Source: Chitinibacter sp046530675
GTDB lineage: Bacteria > Pseudomonadota > Gammaproteobacteria > Burkholderiales > Chitinibacteraceae
Assembly: GCF_046530675.1 (NCBI RefSeq)
Contig: NZ_CP172558.1
Location: forward strand, 2,480,001-2,544,000
Direction of reading: 5' to 3'
DNA length: 64,000 nt
The position numbers and the translations under genes are program-made. The notes below the pieces were generated by a model. The model saw nothing but the letters and a program-made list of their open reading frames with translations. It ran no database searches and had not been told where the DNA came from. Positions 39,856-49,580 of the stretch are shown here, one piece after another (the first letter of the stretch is position 1; each line of letters starts with the position of its first letter).

Positions 39856-41608
39856 ATGCGGTTTCAACGCGATTTTTGCCACTTTTTTTCGCACGATACA
39901 TGGCCGAGTCGGCTCGGTCGAGCACAGTATCGCGCGCTTCATTGGCGTCTGTCTGCGTAACGCCAGCACTAAAAGTAATCAGAATCTTCTCATTTTCATG
40001 CAGGAAAAAGCGCCTGGTCAGCTCGCGTTGGACACGCTGCATAATGGTCACGGCTTCTGCTTGGGCAGTCGACGGCATCAGAACGACAAATTCTTCCCCG
40101 CCGTAGCGCGCAACGGTATCCGTTGGGCGGAGCAACTCTTTTACGACGCAGACCAGGTGCTGCAACGCCTGATCACCTGCGGCATGCCCCAGTCTGTCAT
40201 TGAGTTTTTTGAAGTTGTCGATGTCGAGCATGGCGACGCTGAAAGGGGCATCTATACGCTGTGAACGTGCGATTTCGATCTGGTAAGCATCTTCCAAACC
40301 GCGGCGATTTAAAGCACCGGTCAGTTGATCTTGGCGAACTTTCTCGCTGAGCTGGCTAAGTTCATTTTCCAGCTCGATCAAACGGGAGTGTGCCAAATCA
40401 GCCTGATCACGGGCATCGAGCATGTCTTCACGCGTTCGCAGAGCATCACTTTGCATCACGCGTGTATCCTGCATCAGATCTTCCATCACATGGCGGATGC
40501 TGACCAGACTATTGGCCTTATCGATTTTGCTCGCATAATCGACGATTTTTCCATGGTATTTATCGGTGTTTTCCGACATGTGACCCAAGCGGTCGATAAA
40601 GCTACTGAGCATGTTTTTGAGTGTTGTTTGAGCCTCAATCAAATCATGTTTAAGCTGACTTTGCTTGAACATGACCTCCTTCAAACCCGCTTCAGTGTCG
40701 TAAATCACCCGCATATCCAGCGGTTTGTCCATAATTTTCTGAATCGCCGCGATTTGTCCGCGCACCCAATCGTCATCGACGACAATTTCGGCAATATTAT
40801 CGGTCAGTAGTCGCAATAGCCGCATCAAGCCATCAGCCAAACGATCTTCATGATCGTTGTGCAATTCGAGTTTGAACCAGAATTTTCGCAAGCGTGGCAG
40901 CCATTTTTGCAATTCAGCACTGTTGCTGATTACTTTGGCTTCAGTGGCGATTTCCAGCACTTCCTGTTGCAGCGCCGGATTGTGGCTAAGGCGGGGGGCG
41001 AGCCCGGTTTCCAGTGTGGTGACCAGTGCTTCCCGGCATGCTTGCCAGTCCTGATCCGCTGATTGAAGATTGATAAATTCGACACTATTGGCCGGTTTGG
41101 CCTGAATGATCGGTTCTGAATCGGATGCTGTTTCAGACCATGATTTAATCAGCGCGCTGATTTTTTGATTGACCATAGTGCCTGAGTGGCCAAAATTGCT
41201 CAGCACTTTATCCAACCCAGCTTTTTTCTTCTTGGCTGAGTAGGCCGGATTGGGTAAGTCCCATTGAGTCACCAGTTCTTTGATCAGTTCCGCCCAAGGT
41301 TGGCTCACTGTGTCGTTTTGGCTATTGATACAACGAATGATTTGTGCAGGAACCGAATCCCATTCTTTGTGCTTGATCAGTTGTTTGAGAAACTCGATTT
41401 GCTGTTTGAATTCGGGGGTTTTGCTGCCAAGCCCTTCGATGTTCTGTATCAGCTTCCAGACCCAGGGATCCTGCTTTTCTTCGGGCGGAGTGTGCGCGAT
41501 TTCATGGTAAATCATTGCGTAGTTATCTGGTGTAGGAACCAGACGACGCAACGCCAGTTGCTTAAGGGCTTCGCGGGCGATCTCGGTGGGATTGGTCTTT
41601 TTTTCCAT
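39854..41608 (-). CDS. Diguanylate cyclase (GGDEF domain)
   Basis: A 584-residue cytoplasmic protein. The C-terminal GGDEF domain (about 420-584) has an active GGEEF site at 503-507 (RYGGEEFVVLMP) and the inhibitory RxxD I-site (RPTD) five residues before it, so it should make c-di-GMP with feedback control. The N-terminal 400 residues are mostly helical, with a coiled coil near residues 395-425 (LENELSQLSEKVRQDQLT); no known sensor domain is recognised. ATG 41608 is preferred over the TTG at 41662. Together with the PilZ-like protein at 53320 it indicates c-di-GMP signalling. Confidence 0.9.
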   Translation of the reverse strand: MEKKTNPTEIAREALKQLALRRLVPTPDNYAMIYHEIAHTPPEEKQDPWVWKLIQNIEGLGSKTPEFKQQIEFLKQLIKHKEWDSVPAQIIRCINSQNDTVSQPWAELIKELVTQWDLPNPAYSAKKKKAGLDKVLSNFGHSGTMVNQKISALIKSWSETASDSEPIIQAKPANSVEFINLQSADQDWQACREALVTTLETGLAPRLSHNPALQQEVLEIATEAKVISNSAELQKWLPRLRKFWFKLELHNDHEDRLADGLMRLLRLLTDNIAEIVVDDDWVRGQIAAIQKIMDKPLDMRVIYDTEAGLKEVMFKQSQLKHDLIEAQTTLKNMLSSFIDRLGHMSENTDKYHGKIVDYASKIDKANSLVSIRHVMEDLMQDTRVMQSDALRTREDMLDARDQADLAHSRLIELENELSQLSEKVRQDQLTGALNRRGLEDAYQIEIARSQRIDAPFSVAMLDIDNFKKLNDRLGHAAGDQALQHLVCVVKELLRPTDTVARYGGEEFVVLMPSTAQAEAVTIMQRVQRELTRRFFLHENEKILITFSAGVTQTDANEARDTVLDRADSAMYRAKKSGKNRVETA

Positions 41609-41710
41609 GATCCGCTTTGGGGAAACTGCTGTAGCAGAAGTATAGATAGTGTTGGTACGCAATACTAAGAACGCGGCAAATGCAGCGTTCTTAAGTACGC
41701 TATCTTGCTG

Positions 41711-42643
41711 TTATAAAAGACCTTTGGGTAAGGCGAAAATGACATTTTCTTCAACGCCATCCATTGATTCAACGGATTGGGCACCGAATTCTTCGATTCT
41801 GGTGATGACTTGCCGAACCAGTACATCGGGCGCCGATGCGCCTGCGGTAATGCCGACTTTGCCTTTGCTGGTAAACCATTCGGCTTTTAATTCGGTTTCG
41901 TTGTCGACCATATAGGCATCGATTCCCAGTCCTGCGCCGACTTCGCGCAAGCGGTTCGAATTCGAGCTATTGGGCGAACCGACGACGATCAGGATGTCAA
42001 TGTCTTTGGCCAGCTGTTTGACTGCATCCTGACGATTTTGCGTTGCATAGCAAATATCATCTTTTTTGGGGCCGACAATATTTGGAAAACGCGAACGTAG
42101 CGCATTAATGACGGTTTGTGCATCGTCGACCGACAAGGTCGTTTGTGTCACATACGCTAATTTGTTTTCATCATTGACTTGCAAAGCCAGCACGTCTTTC
42201 TCATCTTCAACGAGATACATGCCGCCGTTGGCTTGCCCCATTGTTCCTTCGACTTCGGGGTGTCCTTTGTGACCAATCATGATGATTTCAAACTTCTGCT
42301 CGCGCAGGCGTTTGACTTCGGAGTGGACTTTGGTCACCAGTGGACAGGTCGCGTCAAAAATCGTCAAACCACGCTCGGCAGCTTCAAGACGCACCGCTTG
42401 CGAAACACCATGCGCTGAAAAGATCAGCGTATTGCCTGCGGGAACGTCGGCTAGATCTTCAATGAAAATCGCGCCTTTGGCTTTCAGGTCTTCAATCACG
42501 AATTTGTTATGCACGACTTCGTGGCGAACATAAATGGGGGCGCCAAATTTGGCCAAAGCCTGTTCGACAATCGCAATCGCCCGGTCAACGCCAGCACAAA
42601 AACCACGCGGCTGAGCGAGGATAATATTCATCGGTTTATTCAT
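41711..42643 (-). CDS. ispH: 4-hydroxy-3-methylbut-2-enyl diphosphate reductase
   Basis: IspH, a [4Fe-4S] enzyme, makes IPP and DMAPP in the last MEP pathway step. From ATG 42643 it has 310 residues, beginning MNKPMNIILAQPRGFCAGVD, with cluster Cys16; DATCPLVTKVH and VGSPNSSNSNRLREVG contain the other key sites. ATG 42631 (MNIILA) is an alternative start. The 5' end overlaps lspA, continuing the ileS-lspA-ispH order of this group. Confidence 0.95.
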   Translation of the reverse strand: MNKPMNIILAQPRGFCAGVDRAIAIVEQALAKFGAPIYVRHEVVHNKFVIEDLKAKGAIFIEDLADVPAGNTLIFSAHGVSQAVRLEAAERGLTIFDATCPLVTKVHSEVKRLREQKFEIIMIGHKGHPEVEGTMGQANGGMYLVEDEKDVLALQVNDENKLAYVTQTTLSVDDAQTVINALRSRFPNIVGPKKDDICYATQNRQDAVKQLAKDIDILIVVGSPNSSNSNRLREVGAGLGIDAYMVDNETELKAEWFTSKGKVGITAGASAPDVLVRQVITRIEEFGAQSVESMDGVEENVIFALPKGLL

Positions 42644-43121
42644 GATGAGGCGTATTTTCCTTTTTAAAGCTGTCAATGACCATCAACACGGCACCAATGC
42701 AGATGGCCGAGTCGGCGATATTGAATGCGGGGTAATACCAGTGCTGGTAATAAACCTGAATAAAGTCGATCACGTGACCAAAAATCATCCGGTCGATGGC
42801 GTTGCCGATTGCGCCACCCAAAATCAGCGCCAGCGCGGTTGCATAGCGTGGTTCGCCCTGATGTTTTTTCAGTAAAAAGACAATCACAACTGAAACGATT
42901 AAAGCGAGGCCAGTAAAAAAATGCCGCTGCCAGCCGTCGGCGTCGGCAAGAAAAGAAAACGCCGCGCCGGGATTGTAGGCCAGAGTCAGATTAAAAAAGC
43001 CCGGAATAATCGGTTTAATCTGATGCATTTCAAATACTGCTTCTATCCAGTGTTTGCTGATCTGATCCAGAATCAGCACGACGAAAGCCAGACCCAGATA
43101 GCGGGAAAACTGCTTAGGCAT
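42636..43121 (-). CDS. lspA: Lipoprotein signal peptidase (signal peptidase II)
   Basis: LspA cleaves signal peptides of lipoproteins in the inner membrane. The 161-residue protein has four membrane helices and the catalytic aspartates in GNAIDRMIFG and FNIADSAICIG; NPGAAFSFLADADGWQR is also typical. ATG 43121 has GAGG 8 bases upstream and lies inside the end of ileS (8-base overlap). A longer N-terminus (to 43157) would lie in ileS and is not family-like. Confidence 0.95.
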   Translation of the reverse strand: MPKQFSRYLGLAFVVLILDQISKHWIEAVFEMHQIKPIIPGFFNLTLAYNPGAAFSFLADADGWQRHFFTGLALIVSVVIVFLLKKHQGEPRYATALALILGGAIGNAIDRMIFGHVIDFIQVYYQHWYYPAFNIADSAICIGAVLMVIDSFKKENTPHHE

Positions 43122-45996
43122 GCGAGCGGACCTCACCAGCACCGTGCAGATTGTCATCGCAGCGCGAGCACAGCGTCGGATGCGCGGTAATCGTAGATAC
43201 AGTGGGGTGGTAATGCCAGCAACGCTCGCATTTATCTTGGCTGGAAGAAGATACCTCGATGTTAAATTCGCCTTCGCTCACTTCGGCTTTCGACGTGATC
43301 AGTACAAATTTCAATTCATCGCCCAGAGCTTGCAGCGCTGCCAGTTTATCGCCTTCGGCTTTGATGCTGATCTCGGCTTGCAAGCTCGAACCCAGTTTGC
43401 CGTCAGCACGCAAGACTTCGATATCTTTTTGCACTTGTGAGCGCACTTCTCGCACCAGCGCGAACTGTGTACCCAATGCCTCGGCATCGTTCACCACTGG
43501 AATCTCGTACCAGGCATCAAGGAAAACGCTGTCGTCTTTGCCGTTCAAGACTTCCCACACTTCGTGCGCAGTAAACGAAGTAATCGGTGCCAGCAGGCGA
43601 ACCAGTGCTTGCGTGATATGCCACAACACGGTTTGTGCCGAGCGGCGGCCGTGGCTGTCTGCGCTCATCGTGTAAAGACGGTCTTTGATGATGTCCAGAT
43701 AGAAGGAGCCAAGTTCTTCCGACGCGTATGCCGTGATGTCCTGCACCGCGAGGTGGAACTCGTATTTATCATAAACGGCGATGACACGTTGCTGAAATGC
43801 GGCCAGTTGTACCAGCGCGTAGCGATCCAGCGTCGTCAGTTGATCAATGGCAACGGCATTGGCTGGCGTGAAATCGCTCAAATTGGCGAGCAAAAAGCGC
43901 AAGGTATTACGAATGCGACGATAGCTGTCGGCAGTGCGTTTCAGAATTTCATCCGAAATGGATACTTCACCGGAATAGTCGGTGCTCGCAGTCCACAGAC
44001 GCAGCATGTCGGCGCCCATCTGGTTGATCACCTGCTGCGGCGCAATCACATTGCCTTTGGATTTGGACATTTTCATGCCCTTGCCGTCGACGACAAAACC
44101 ATGCGTCAGTAATTGTTTGTACGGCGCATGCCCGACGGTCGCGCAAGCCGTTTTCAGTGATGACTGGAACCAGCCGCGATGCTGATCCGAGCCTTCCAGA
44201 TACAAGTCAGCAGCAGGTTGGCTGTCATCGCCACGATTGAGGTCTTCACGCTGCTTGAGGACGGCAAAATGCGTCGAACCCGAGTCAAACCACACGTCGA
44301 TGGTGTCTTTCAGTTTTTCGTACTGGCTGGCTTCATCGCCGAGTAATTCGGCCGCGTCGAGCTTGAACCACGCTTCGATCCCTTCGGCTTCGATGCGTTG
44401 TGCAACTTGTTCGAGTAATTCACCAGAACGCGGATGCAGTTCTGCGCTTTCTTTGTGAATAAAGAAAGTCATCGGCACGCCCCAGGTGCGCTGACGTGAA
44501 ACACACCAGTCCGGGCTGTTTTTAATCATGGCTTCCAGGCGAGCGCGACCCCAGGCCGGAAAGAACTCGGTCGCGTCGACTGCGCGGTTGGCCTTGTCAC
44601 GCAAAGTCTCGCTACCAACTTGTTTGTCCATGCCGATAAACCATTGCGTCGTCGCGCGGAAAATCAGTGGCGTTTTGTGGCGCCAGCAATGCGGGTAGCT
44701 GTGTTCCAGTTTAACGTTGGCCAGCAAAGCACCGCGCTCTTCAAGTAATGCAACAACTTTCGGATTGGCTTTCCAGACGGTGTCACCTGCAAAAAACGGC
44801 GTCGTTGAAATGTAACGGCCGTCGTTACCGACCGGATTATCTACCGGCAAATGATATCGCAGGCCGATATGGTAGTCGTCCAGACCATGCGCTGGCGCGG
44901 TATGGACCAGACCAGTACCCGCTTCTTCAGTCACATGCTCGCCACAAATCAGCGGAACCTGACGATCAAGGAAGGGGTGCTGCAGCAACAAACCATTCAA
45001 TGCCGTGCCTTTGGCTTGCGCGATAACTTCGTTGGCATCAATGTTGTAACGTTTGAGCGCCGCTTCGGCCAGTTCGCGAACCAAAATCAGCAGGCCACGT
45101 TCAGTTGCGATCAAGTCGTAAGTGAATTCGGGATGAATTGAGACTGCCTGGTTGGCGGGCAGTGTCCACGGTGTTGTCGTCCAGATCACGGCAAAAGCGG
45201 GCTGATCGCCAAGGTTTACGCCACCGAATGCTTTTGAGAGCGCGGCAGAGTCGACAACCTGAAAACCCACGTCAATGGCGGCAGAAACTTTGTCTTCGTA
45301 TTCGACCTCGGCTTCAGCCAAGGCCGAGCCGCAATCGACGCACCAGTGCACCGGCTTCTGACCTTTGACCAGATAGCCGTTGTCGTGGATTTTGCCCAAA
45401 GTGCGAACAATATCAGCCTCGGTTTTGAAGTTCATTGTCAGGTATGGGTTTTCCCAATCGCCAAGTACCCCCAGGCGGATAAAGTCGACTTTCTGGCGCT
45501 CAACCTGCAAAGCGGCATACTCGCGACACAGCTCGCGAATGAAAGAGCTTGGCAAATGAATTTCTTTTTCATCCAGACCATTGGCTTTGCGATATTCGAC
45601 GATGCGCGCGTGGATGCCCGGATTGGCTTTGATCGCGTCTTTGTCTGATTTCACCAGCTTTTCGATCTGGTGTTCGATCGGCATGCCGTGGCAATCCCAG
45701 CCGGGAACGTAGGGCGCGTCAAAACCTGCCAGCGATTTTGATTTCAAAATAATGTCTTTGAGGACTTTATTCATCGCATGGCCGATATGGATGTCGCCAT
45801 TGGCATAGGGTGGGCCGTCATGCAGAATGAATTTCGGGCGATTTTGCGCTTTGGCTTTTGCCCGCAGCTTTTGATAAATCTGGCCGTCTTGCCATTGTTT
45901 TAAAAAACCGGGTTCGCGTTTAGCCAGATCACCGCGCATAGGAAACGGTGTATCAAGTAAATTGACCGGGTATTTATTCGCAGGCTTGTCGCTCAT
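43114..45996 (-). CDS. ileS: Isoleucyl-tRNA synthetase
   Basis: IleS (960 residues from ATG 45996, with GAGA upstream) charges tRNA(Ile) and edits valine. It has the HIGH motif PPYANGDIHIGHAMNK near 60, the CP1 editing insertion, the KMSKS motif GKGMKMSKSKGN near 600, and a C-terminal zinc site CERCWHYHP plus CSRC near 920-945. It leads the ileS-lspA-ispH unit after ribF. Confidence 0.97.
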   Translation of the reverse strand: MSDKPANKYPVNLLDTPFPMRGDLAKREPGFLKQWQDGQIYQKLRAKAKAQNRPKFILHDGPPYANGDIHIGHAMNKVLKDIILKSKSLAGFDAPYVPGWDCHGMPIEHQIEKLVKSDKDAIKANPGIHARIVEYRKANGLDEKEIHLPSSFIRELCREYAALQVERQKVDFIRLGVLGDWENPYLTMNFKTEADIVRTLGKIHDNGYLVKGQKPVHWCVDCGSALAEAEVEYEDKVSAAIDVGFQVVDSAALSKAFGGVNLGDQPAFAVIWTTTPWTLPANQAVSIHPEFTYDLIATERGLLILVRELAEAALKRYNIDANEVIAQAKGTALNGLLLQHPFLDRQVPLICGEHVTEEAGTGLVHTAPAHGLDDYHIGLRYHLPVDNPVGNDGRYISTTPFFAGDTVWKANPKVVALLEERGALLANVKLEHSYPHCWRHKTPLIFRATTQWFIGMDKQVGSETLRDKANRAVDATEFFPAWGRARLEAMIKNSPDWCVSRQRTWGVPMTFFIHKESAELHPRSGELLEQVAQRIEAEGIEAWFKLDAAELLGDEASQYEKLKDTIDVWFDSGSTHFAVLKQREDLNRGDDSQPAADLYLEGSDQHRGWFQSSLKTACATVGHAPYKQLLTHGFVVDGKGMKMSKSKGNVIAPQQVINQMGADMLRLWTASTDYSGEVSISDEILKRTADSYRRIRNTLRFLLANLSDFTPANAVAIDQLTTLDRYALVQLAAFQQRVIAVYDKYEFHLAVQDITAYASEELGSFYLDIIKDRLYTMSADSHGRRSAQTVLWHITQALVRLLAPITSFTAHEVWEVLNGKDDSVFLDAWYEIPVVNDAEALGTQFALVREVRSQVQKDIEVLRADGKLGSSLQAEISIKAEGDKLAALQALGDELKFVLITSKAEVSEGEFNIEVSSSSQDKCERCWHYHPTVSTITAHPTLCSRCDDNLHGAGEVRSHA

Positions 45997-46028
45997 TGCA
46001 ATCTCTTTTGTTTTCAATGTTCAATGGG

Positions 46029-46949
46029 TTATCTGTTTGCCGCAAACCAGTCCTTGGCTTGCTCGCAGTCCACGCCGATCTGTGCGATCAGCGTATCAAA
46101 ATCAGGGTATTTTTCTTCATCACGCAGCTTGGCCAGAAAGTGAATGCGCAAATGCTGGCGGTATATTTCGCGGTTAAAATCGAAAATATGGACTTCAAGC
46201 TTCGGGGTCAGGTCGCCGCCATGAATCGTCGGACGAAACCCAAGGCTCGCAACACCTTGATAAGTGCGCTCCAGCCCGTGAATTTCGACCACGAATATAC
46301 CAAGAAGCGGCGGGCGGTTGTGCTTTAACTGGATGTTGGCGGTGGGAAAGCCAAATTCGCGCCCGAGTTTGTCTCCACCTACAACACGACCGGAAATCGA
46401 ATAAGGGCGGCCAAGAAGGCGAGCCGCATGCGCCATTTCGCCATTTTGCAGTGCGGTGCGCACCGCAGTGGAAGAAACGCGCTCGCCATTGACTTCCTGC
46501 GTCGGCAGACTGTGACAATCAAACTGGTCTTGTGCGCTTAACAGGGCAAAATCACCGGCGCGTTTGGCACCAAAACGGAAATCATCGCCGACCAGGACAT
46601 AGCGCGCATTGATTTGCCCTTTGACAATATGATCGCGGAAATATTCGGCGCTGGATGCGGCAAAACTTTTATTAAAGCGCTGGACGATCAGGTAATCAAC
46701 GCCGGCGTCAGCCAATAATTCGATTTTTTCACGCAGGCTGGTCAATCGTGCCGGCGCGCTGTCGGGCGTAAACAATTCGCGCGGGTGCGGCTCGAAAGTC
46801 ATCACGACACTGGCCAGATTGCGCTCGTCTGCTTCCTGTTTCAAACGGGCAAGCATACCCTGATGCCCCAGATGCAGGCCGTCAAAATTACCTATTGTCA
46901 AGGCTGAACGGGGGAGAGCTTGTGGCGGAGTGCCGCGAAAAACTTTCAT
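46029..46949 (-). CDS. ribF: Bifunctional riboflavin kinase/FAD synthetase
   Basis: RibF makes FMN and then FAD. The 306-residue protein has the N-terminal adenylyltransferase ALTIGNFDGLHLGHQGML and VGDDFRFGAKRAGD, and the C-terminal kinase GRVVGGDKLGREFGFPTANI. ATG 46949 is chosen; a TTG at 46964 would add five residues. The order ribF-ileS-lspA is conserved in Proteobacteria. Confidence 0.95.
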   Translation of the reverse strand: MKVFRGTPPQALPRSALTIGNFDGLHLGHQGMLARLKQEADERNLASVVMTFEPHPRELFTPDSAPARLTSLREKIELLADAGVDYLIVQRFNKSFAASSAEYFRDHIVKGQINARYVLVGDDFRFGAKRAGDFALLSAQDQFDCHSLPTQEVNGERVSSTAVRTALQNGEMAHAARLLGRPYSISGRVVGGDKLGREFGFPTANIQLKHNRPPLLGIFVVEIHGLERTYQGVASLGFRPTIHGGDLTPKLEVHIFDFNREIYRQHLRIHFLAKLRDEEKYPDFDTLIAQIGVDCEQAKDWFAANR

Positions 46950-47080
46950 CGTGATATCAAGCAAGCCGGTTTGTAAACAGATGGTGCAAAACCAATGCGA
47001 AATCTCTGCATTAATCTGCCGCGCAAAGCGCGTATTCTAACGCGACGCAGGGGCTTTGTCAGAATAATCCCGGGCTTAAC

Positions 47081-47773
47081 TTATTGGCCGACCAGGACGA
47101 CGCCATTATCCTGCGCAATTCCACTGATGATTGAGTTACCCCCCACCCGTACCCGTATGATTGCGCCTTCTGTTGCGTTGCTCAGGGCAATACCCTCGTT
47201 GCGGATTTCGATTCCGGCTTCACGATAAATGACTTTGACCCGCTGGTTTTGCTGAATTACCGTCGCCGCGCGCAATTGTTCCTTGCGAATCGGCTGGCCT
47301 GCTGCAATCGCCGTATTGAGTGTACGGCCAACGACTTGATGGGACTCCATCATGACGGTGCCGGGCAGCGCACCCAGATCGCCTTGCTGCAGCATGATGT
47401 CAGCGTCGCTGAGCGTCTGATTGGCGGCCACCGGACGGGTTGCAACGATGTATTGCACCAGCATGCTGATTTGTGCTGGTGCATTCAGACTCCAGCTCGC
47501 TCCATCGACGCATTTGACGCGCAACATGGTTTTTCCCATCAGCCGGTAACCCTGCGGAACGCCGACTTCCATCCGGCGGCAAGGCTCAAGCTGCAGACGT
47601 GAATCGAGCTTGTTGATGCTGTACGACGGCGTTCCCGGACTTTTTGCCAAAGCCTGGTCAAGCCAGCGTTCAAGCTCTTTTTGCACCAGGTTCAAATCCT
47701 GTGTCGCGGCGTAGCCAAGCGGGCTGGTGATGCTGCCGAGCAGCAGCATGAGGGCGGTAAGATATTTTCGCAT
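47081..47773 (-). CDS. flgA: Flagellar basal body P-ring formation chaperone FlgA
   Basis: FlgA is a periplasmic chaperone for FlgI in P-ring assembly. The 230-residue protein has a signal peptide (MRKYLTALMLLLGSITSPLG, then YAA), an N-terminal domain and a C-terminal SAF domain (ATRPVAANQTLSDADIML onwards to VVLVGQ). No other flagellar gene is in the window, which is unusual since flgA is mostly next to flgB or flgMN. TATAAT lies just upstream (47780-47785) and no clear ribosome-binding site is visible. Confidence 0.85.
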   Translation of the reverse strand: MRKYLTALMLLLGSITSPLGYAATQDLNLVQKELERWLDQALAKSPGTPSYSINKLDSRLQLEPCRRMEVGVPQGYRLMGKTMLRVKCVDGASWSLNAPAQISMLVQYIVATRPVAANQTLSDADIMLQQGDLGALPGTVMMESHQVVGRTLNTAIAAGQPIRKEQLRAATVIQQNQRVKVIYREAGIEIRNEGIALSNATEGAIIRVRVGGNSIISGIAQDNGVVLVGQ

Positions 47774-47841
47774 CAGCAAATTATAGGCGCATCTGCGTGC
47801 ATCGCCTACAATCGCGGTTTTCGCCTTGATCCGGATGAATC

Positions 47842-49317
47842 ATGCTCGAGTTATTGTTGGGTATTTCCGCACTCGTTGTTTTGCTCGCCAGCGGCGTGGT
47901 GGTCACGCGTTTGCAAAGCTTGGCGCGAATTCAGCAGGAAGTGCTTGCTACGCTGACGCAGGAGCTGGAAAACAAACATCGCGACATGTTGTCCAGTCTG
48001 CATCAGGGCTTGAGCCAGCACGGCGAATTATTGGCAACGGGCTTGAATCAACGCGACGCCCAGTTGCGCGATGAGTTAAGCCGCTCTGGCGAGCGACTGC
48101 GTTCGGGCTTGGGCGAGGCGTTCGAGCGCTTACGCGTCGGTGTTGGCAATGAAATGAAAGAGAGCCGCGAAGCTTTGGCCCGATTGCAGGCGGCGCAAAA
48201 TGATGCGCTTTCAAATTTGCGTCTGAGCATGGTCGCAAGTTTGGCTGAATCGCGCGAACAGATCATCAAGCAGCTCGCTGATATCTCAAACGCATTGCAA
48301 ACCAAGCAGGACACGCTGCGCGAAGATATGCTGCTTAAGCTCTCAAGCATGCTCGGCGAGCAATCGAAGCGCGAAATGGAGCAATTACAAGCGGCTTTAT
48401 TGCAATCATCACAAACCTTAACTGCCAGCGTTGCTGAATTGACCAAGGCGACCGATACGCGTCTGGGCGAAATTTCGGGCAAAGTCACCGAGCGACTGGA
48501 CGAAGGATTCAAGAAAACCAATGAAACGTTTGCCAACGTGATGGCGCGATTGGCGACGATAGACGAAGCGCAAAAGAAAATTGACGGTTTGACGAGCAAT
48601 GTCGTCAGCCTGCAGGAATTGCTCGGCGACAAACGTTCGCGCGGCGCTTTTGGCGAAGTGCAGCTTGAGCATCTGGTTAGCAATGTGTTACCGGCGCAAG
48701 TCTACGAGCTGCAGGCAAGCCTGCCCGGCGGGGTTCGCGTCGATTGCCTGCTCAAATTGCCCGAACCGACAGGTACAGTCGCCGTGGATTCGAAATTCCC
48801 GCTCGAAAACTACCACCGGATGTTCAGCGCCGATTTCGACAAAATCGTGGCGACGCGCCAATTCAAGGCTGACGTCAAAAAACACATCGACGATATCGCC
48901 GACAAATACATCGTGCCGAACGTGACTTCGGACGGCGCGGTGATGTTTATTCCGGCCGAAGCGGTCTTTGCCGAAATTCACGCCTATCACGCCGAGCTGG
49001 TCGAATATGCGATGAAACGCCGCGTCTGGATCGTTTCGCCAACGACGCTGATGGCGGTCCTCAATACGGCGCGCGCAGTGATCAAGGACGTTGAAACGCG
49101 CAAACAGGTACACATCATCAAAGACGCGCTGGGCAAGCTCTCGCAGGAGTTTGGTCGTTTTGACGAGCGGATGAAGAAACTCGCGACGCATATCCGTCAG
49201 GCGCATGACGACGTTCAGCAGGTCAGTATCACCAGTGACAAGATCTCCAAGCGCTTTATCGAAATCGAGCAAGTGAGGCTGACGGGTGAGGACGAGCACA
49301 AATTGATCGATGCTTAA
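47842..49317 (+). CDS. rmuC: DNA recombination protein RmuC
   Basis: RmuC limits inversions and rearrangements at inverted repeats. The 491-residue protein has an N-terminal membrane anchor (LLLGISALVVLLASGVVV), a long coiled coil (about 40-230), and the RmuC nuclease-like domain (about 240-450) with VDSKFPLENYHRM and FIPAEAVFAEIHAYHAEL. The 47-bp element at 49323-49373 follows its stop. Confidence 0.93.
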   Translation: MLELLLGISALVVLLASGVVVTRLQSLARIQQEVLATLTQELENKHRDMLSSLHQGLSQHGELLATGLNQRDAQLRDELSRSGERLRSGLGEAFERLRVGVGNEMKESREALARLQAAQNDALSNLRLSMVASLAESREQIIKQLADISNALQTKQDTLREDMLLKLSSMLGEQSKREMEQLQAALLQSSQTLTASVAELTKATDTRLGEISGKVTERLDEGFKKTNETFANVMARLATIDEAQKKIDGLTSNVVSLQELLGDKRSRGAFGEVQLEHLVSNVLPAQVYELQASLPGGVRVDCLLKLPEPTGTVAVDSKFPLENYHRMFSADFDKIVATRQFKADVKKHIDDIADKYIVPNVTSDGAVMFIPAEAVFAEIHAYHAELVEYAMKRRVWIVSPTTLMAVLNTARAVIKDVETRKQVHIIKDALGKLSQEFGRFDERMKKLATHIRQAHDDVQQVSITSDKISKRFIEIEQVRLTGEDEHKLIDA

Positions 49318-49322
49318 ATCTA

Positions 49323-49373
49323 CGGGTATATTCCTGCAGGTCTTATGTGAAAATGCCTGTACGCATATACCCA
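49323..49373. repeat. 47-bp GGTAT-N37-ATACC element after rmuC
   Basis: GGTAT 49325-49329 and ATACC 49367-49371, extended to GGGTATAT/ATATACCC, with inner AGG/CCT arms. It begins 5 bases after the rmuC stop. The rest of the gap to acnB (to 49580) shows no further feature I can support. Confidence 0.7.
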
Positions 49374-49580
49374 TGATGATCTTGTCGGAGTGGCTTGGCT
49401 GGCAAACCGGTTCTGTTCACGTTATGTGTCCCGAGGTGATGTAGTGTCCGGCTTTTAATTACCGAATGCGGATTTACGCGATTCACAGCAGGGCGACATC
49501 GGGTTAAAATGAGCAGGATTTGCTGCACATCAATACATAATCAACGCATCCTTCCTCACTCTTTATAAAAAGGTATCGCC

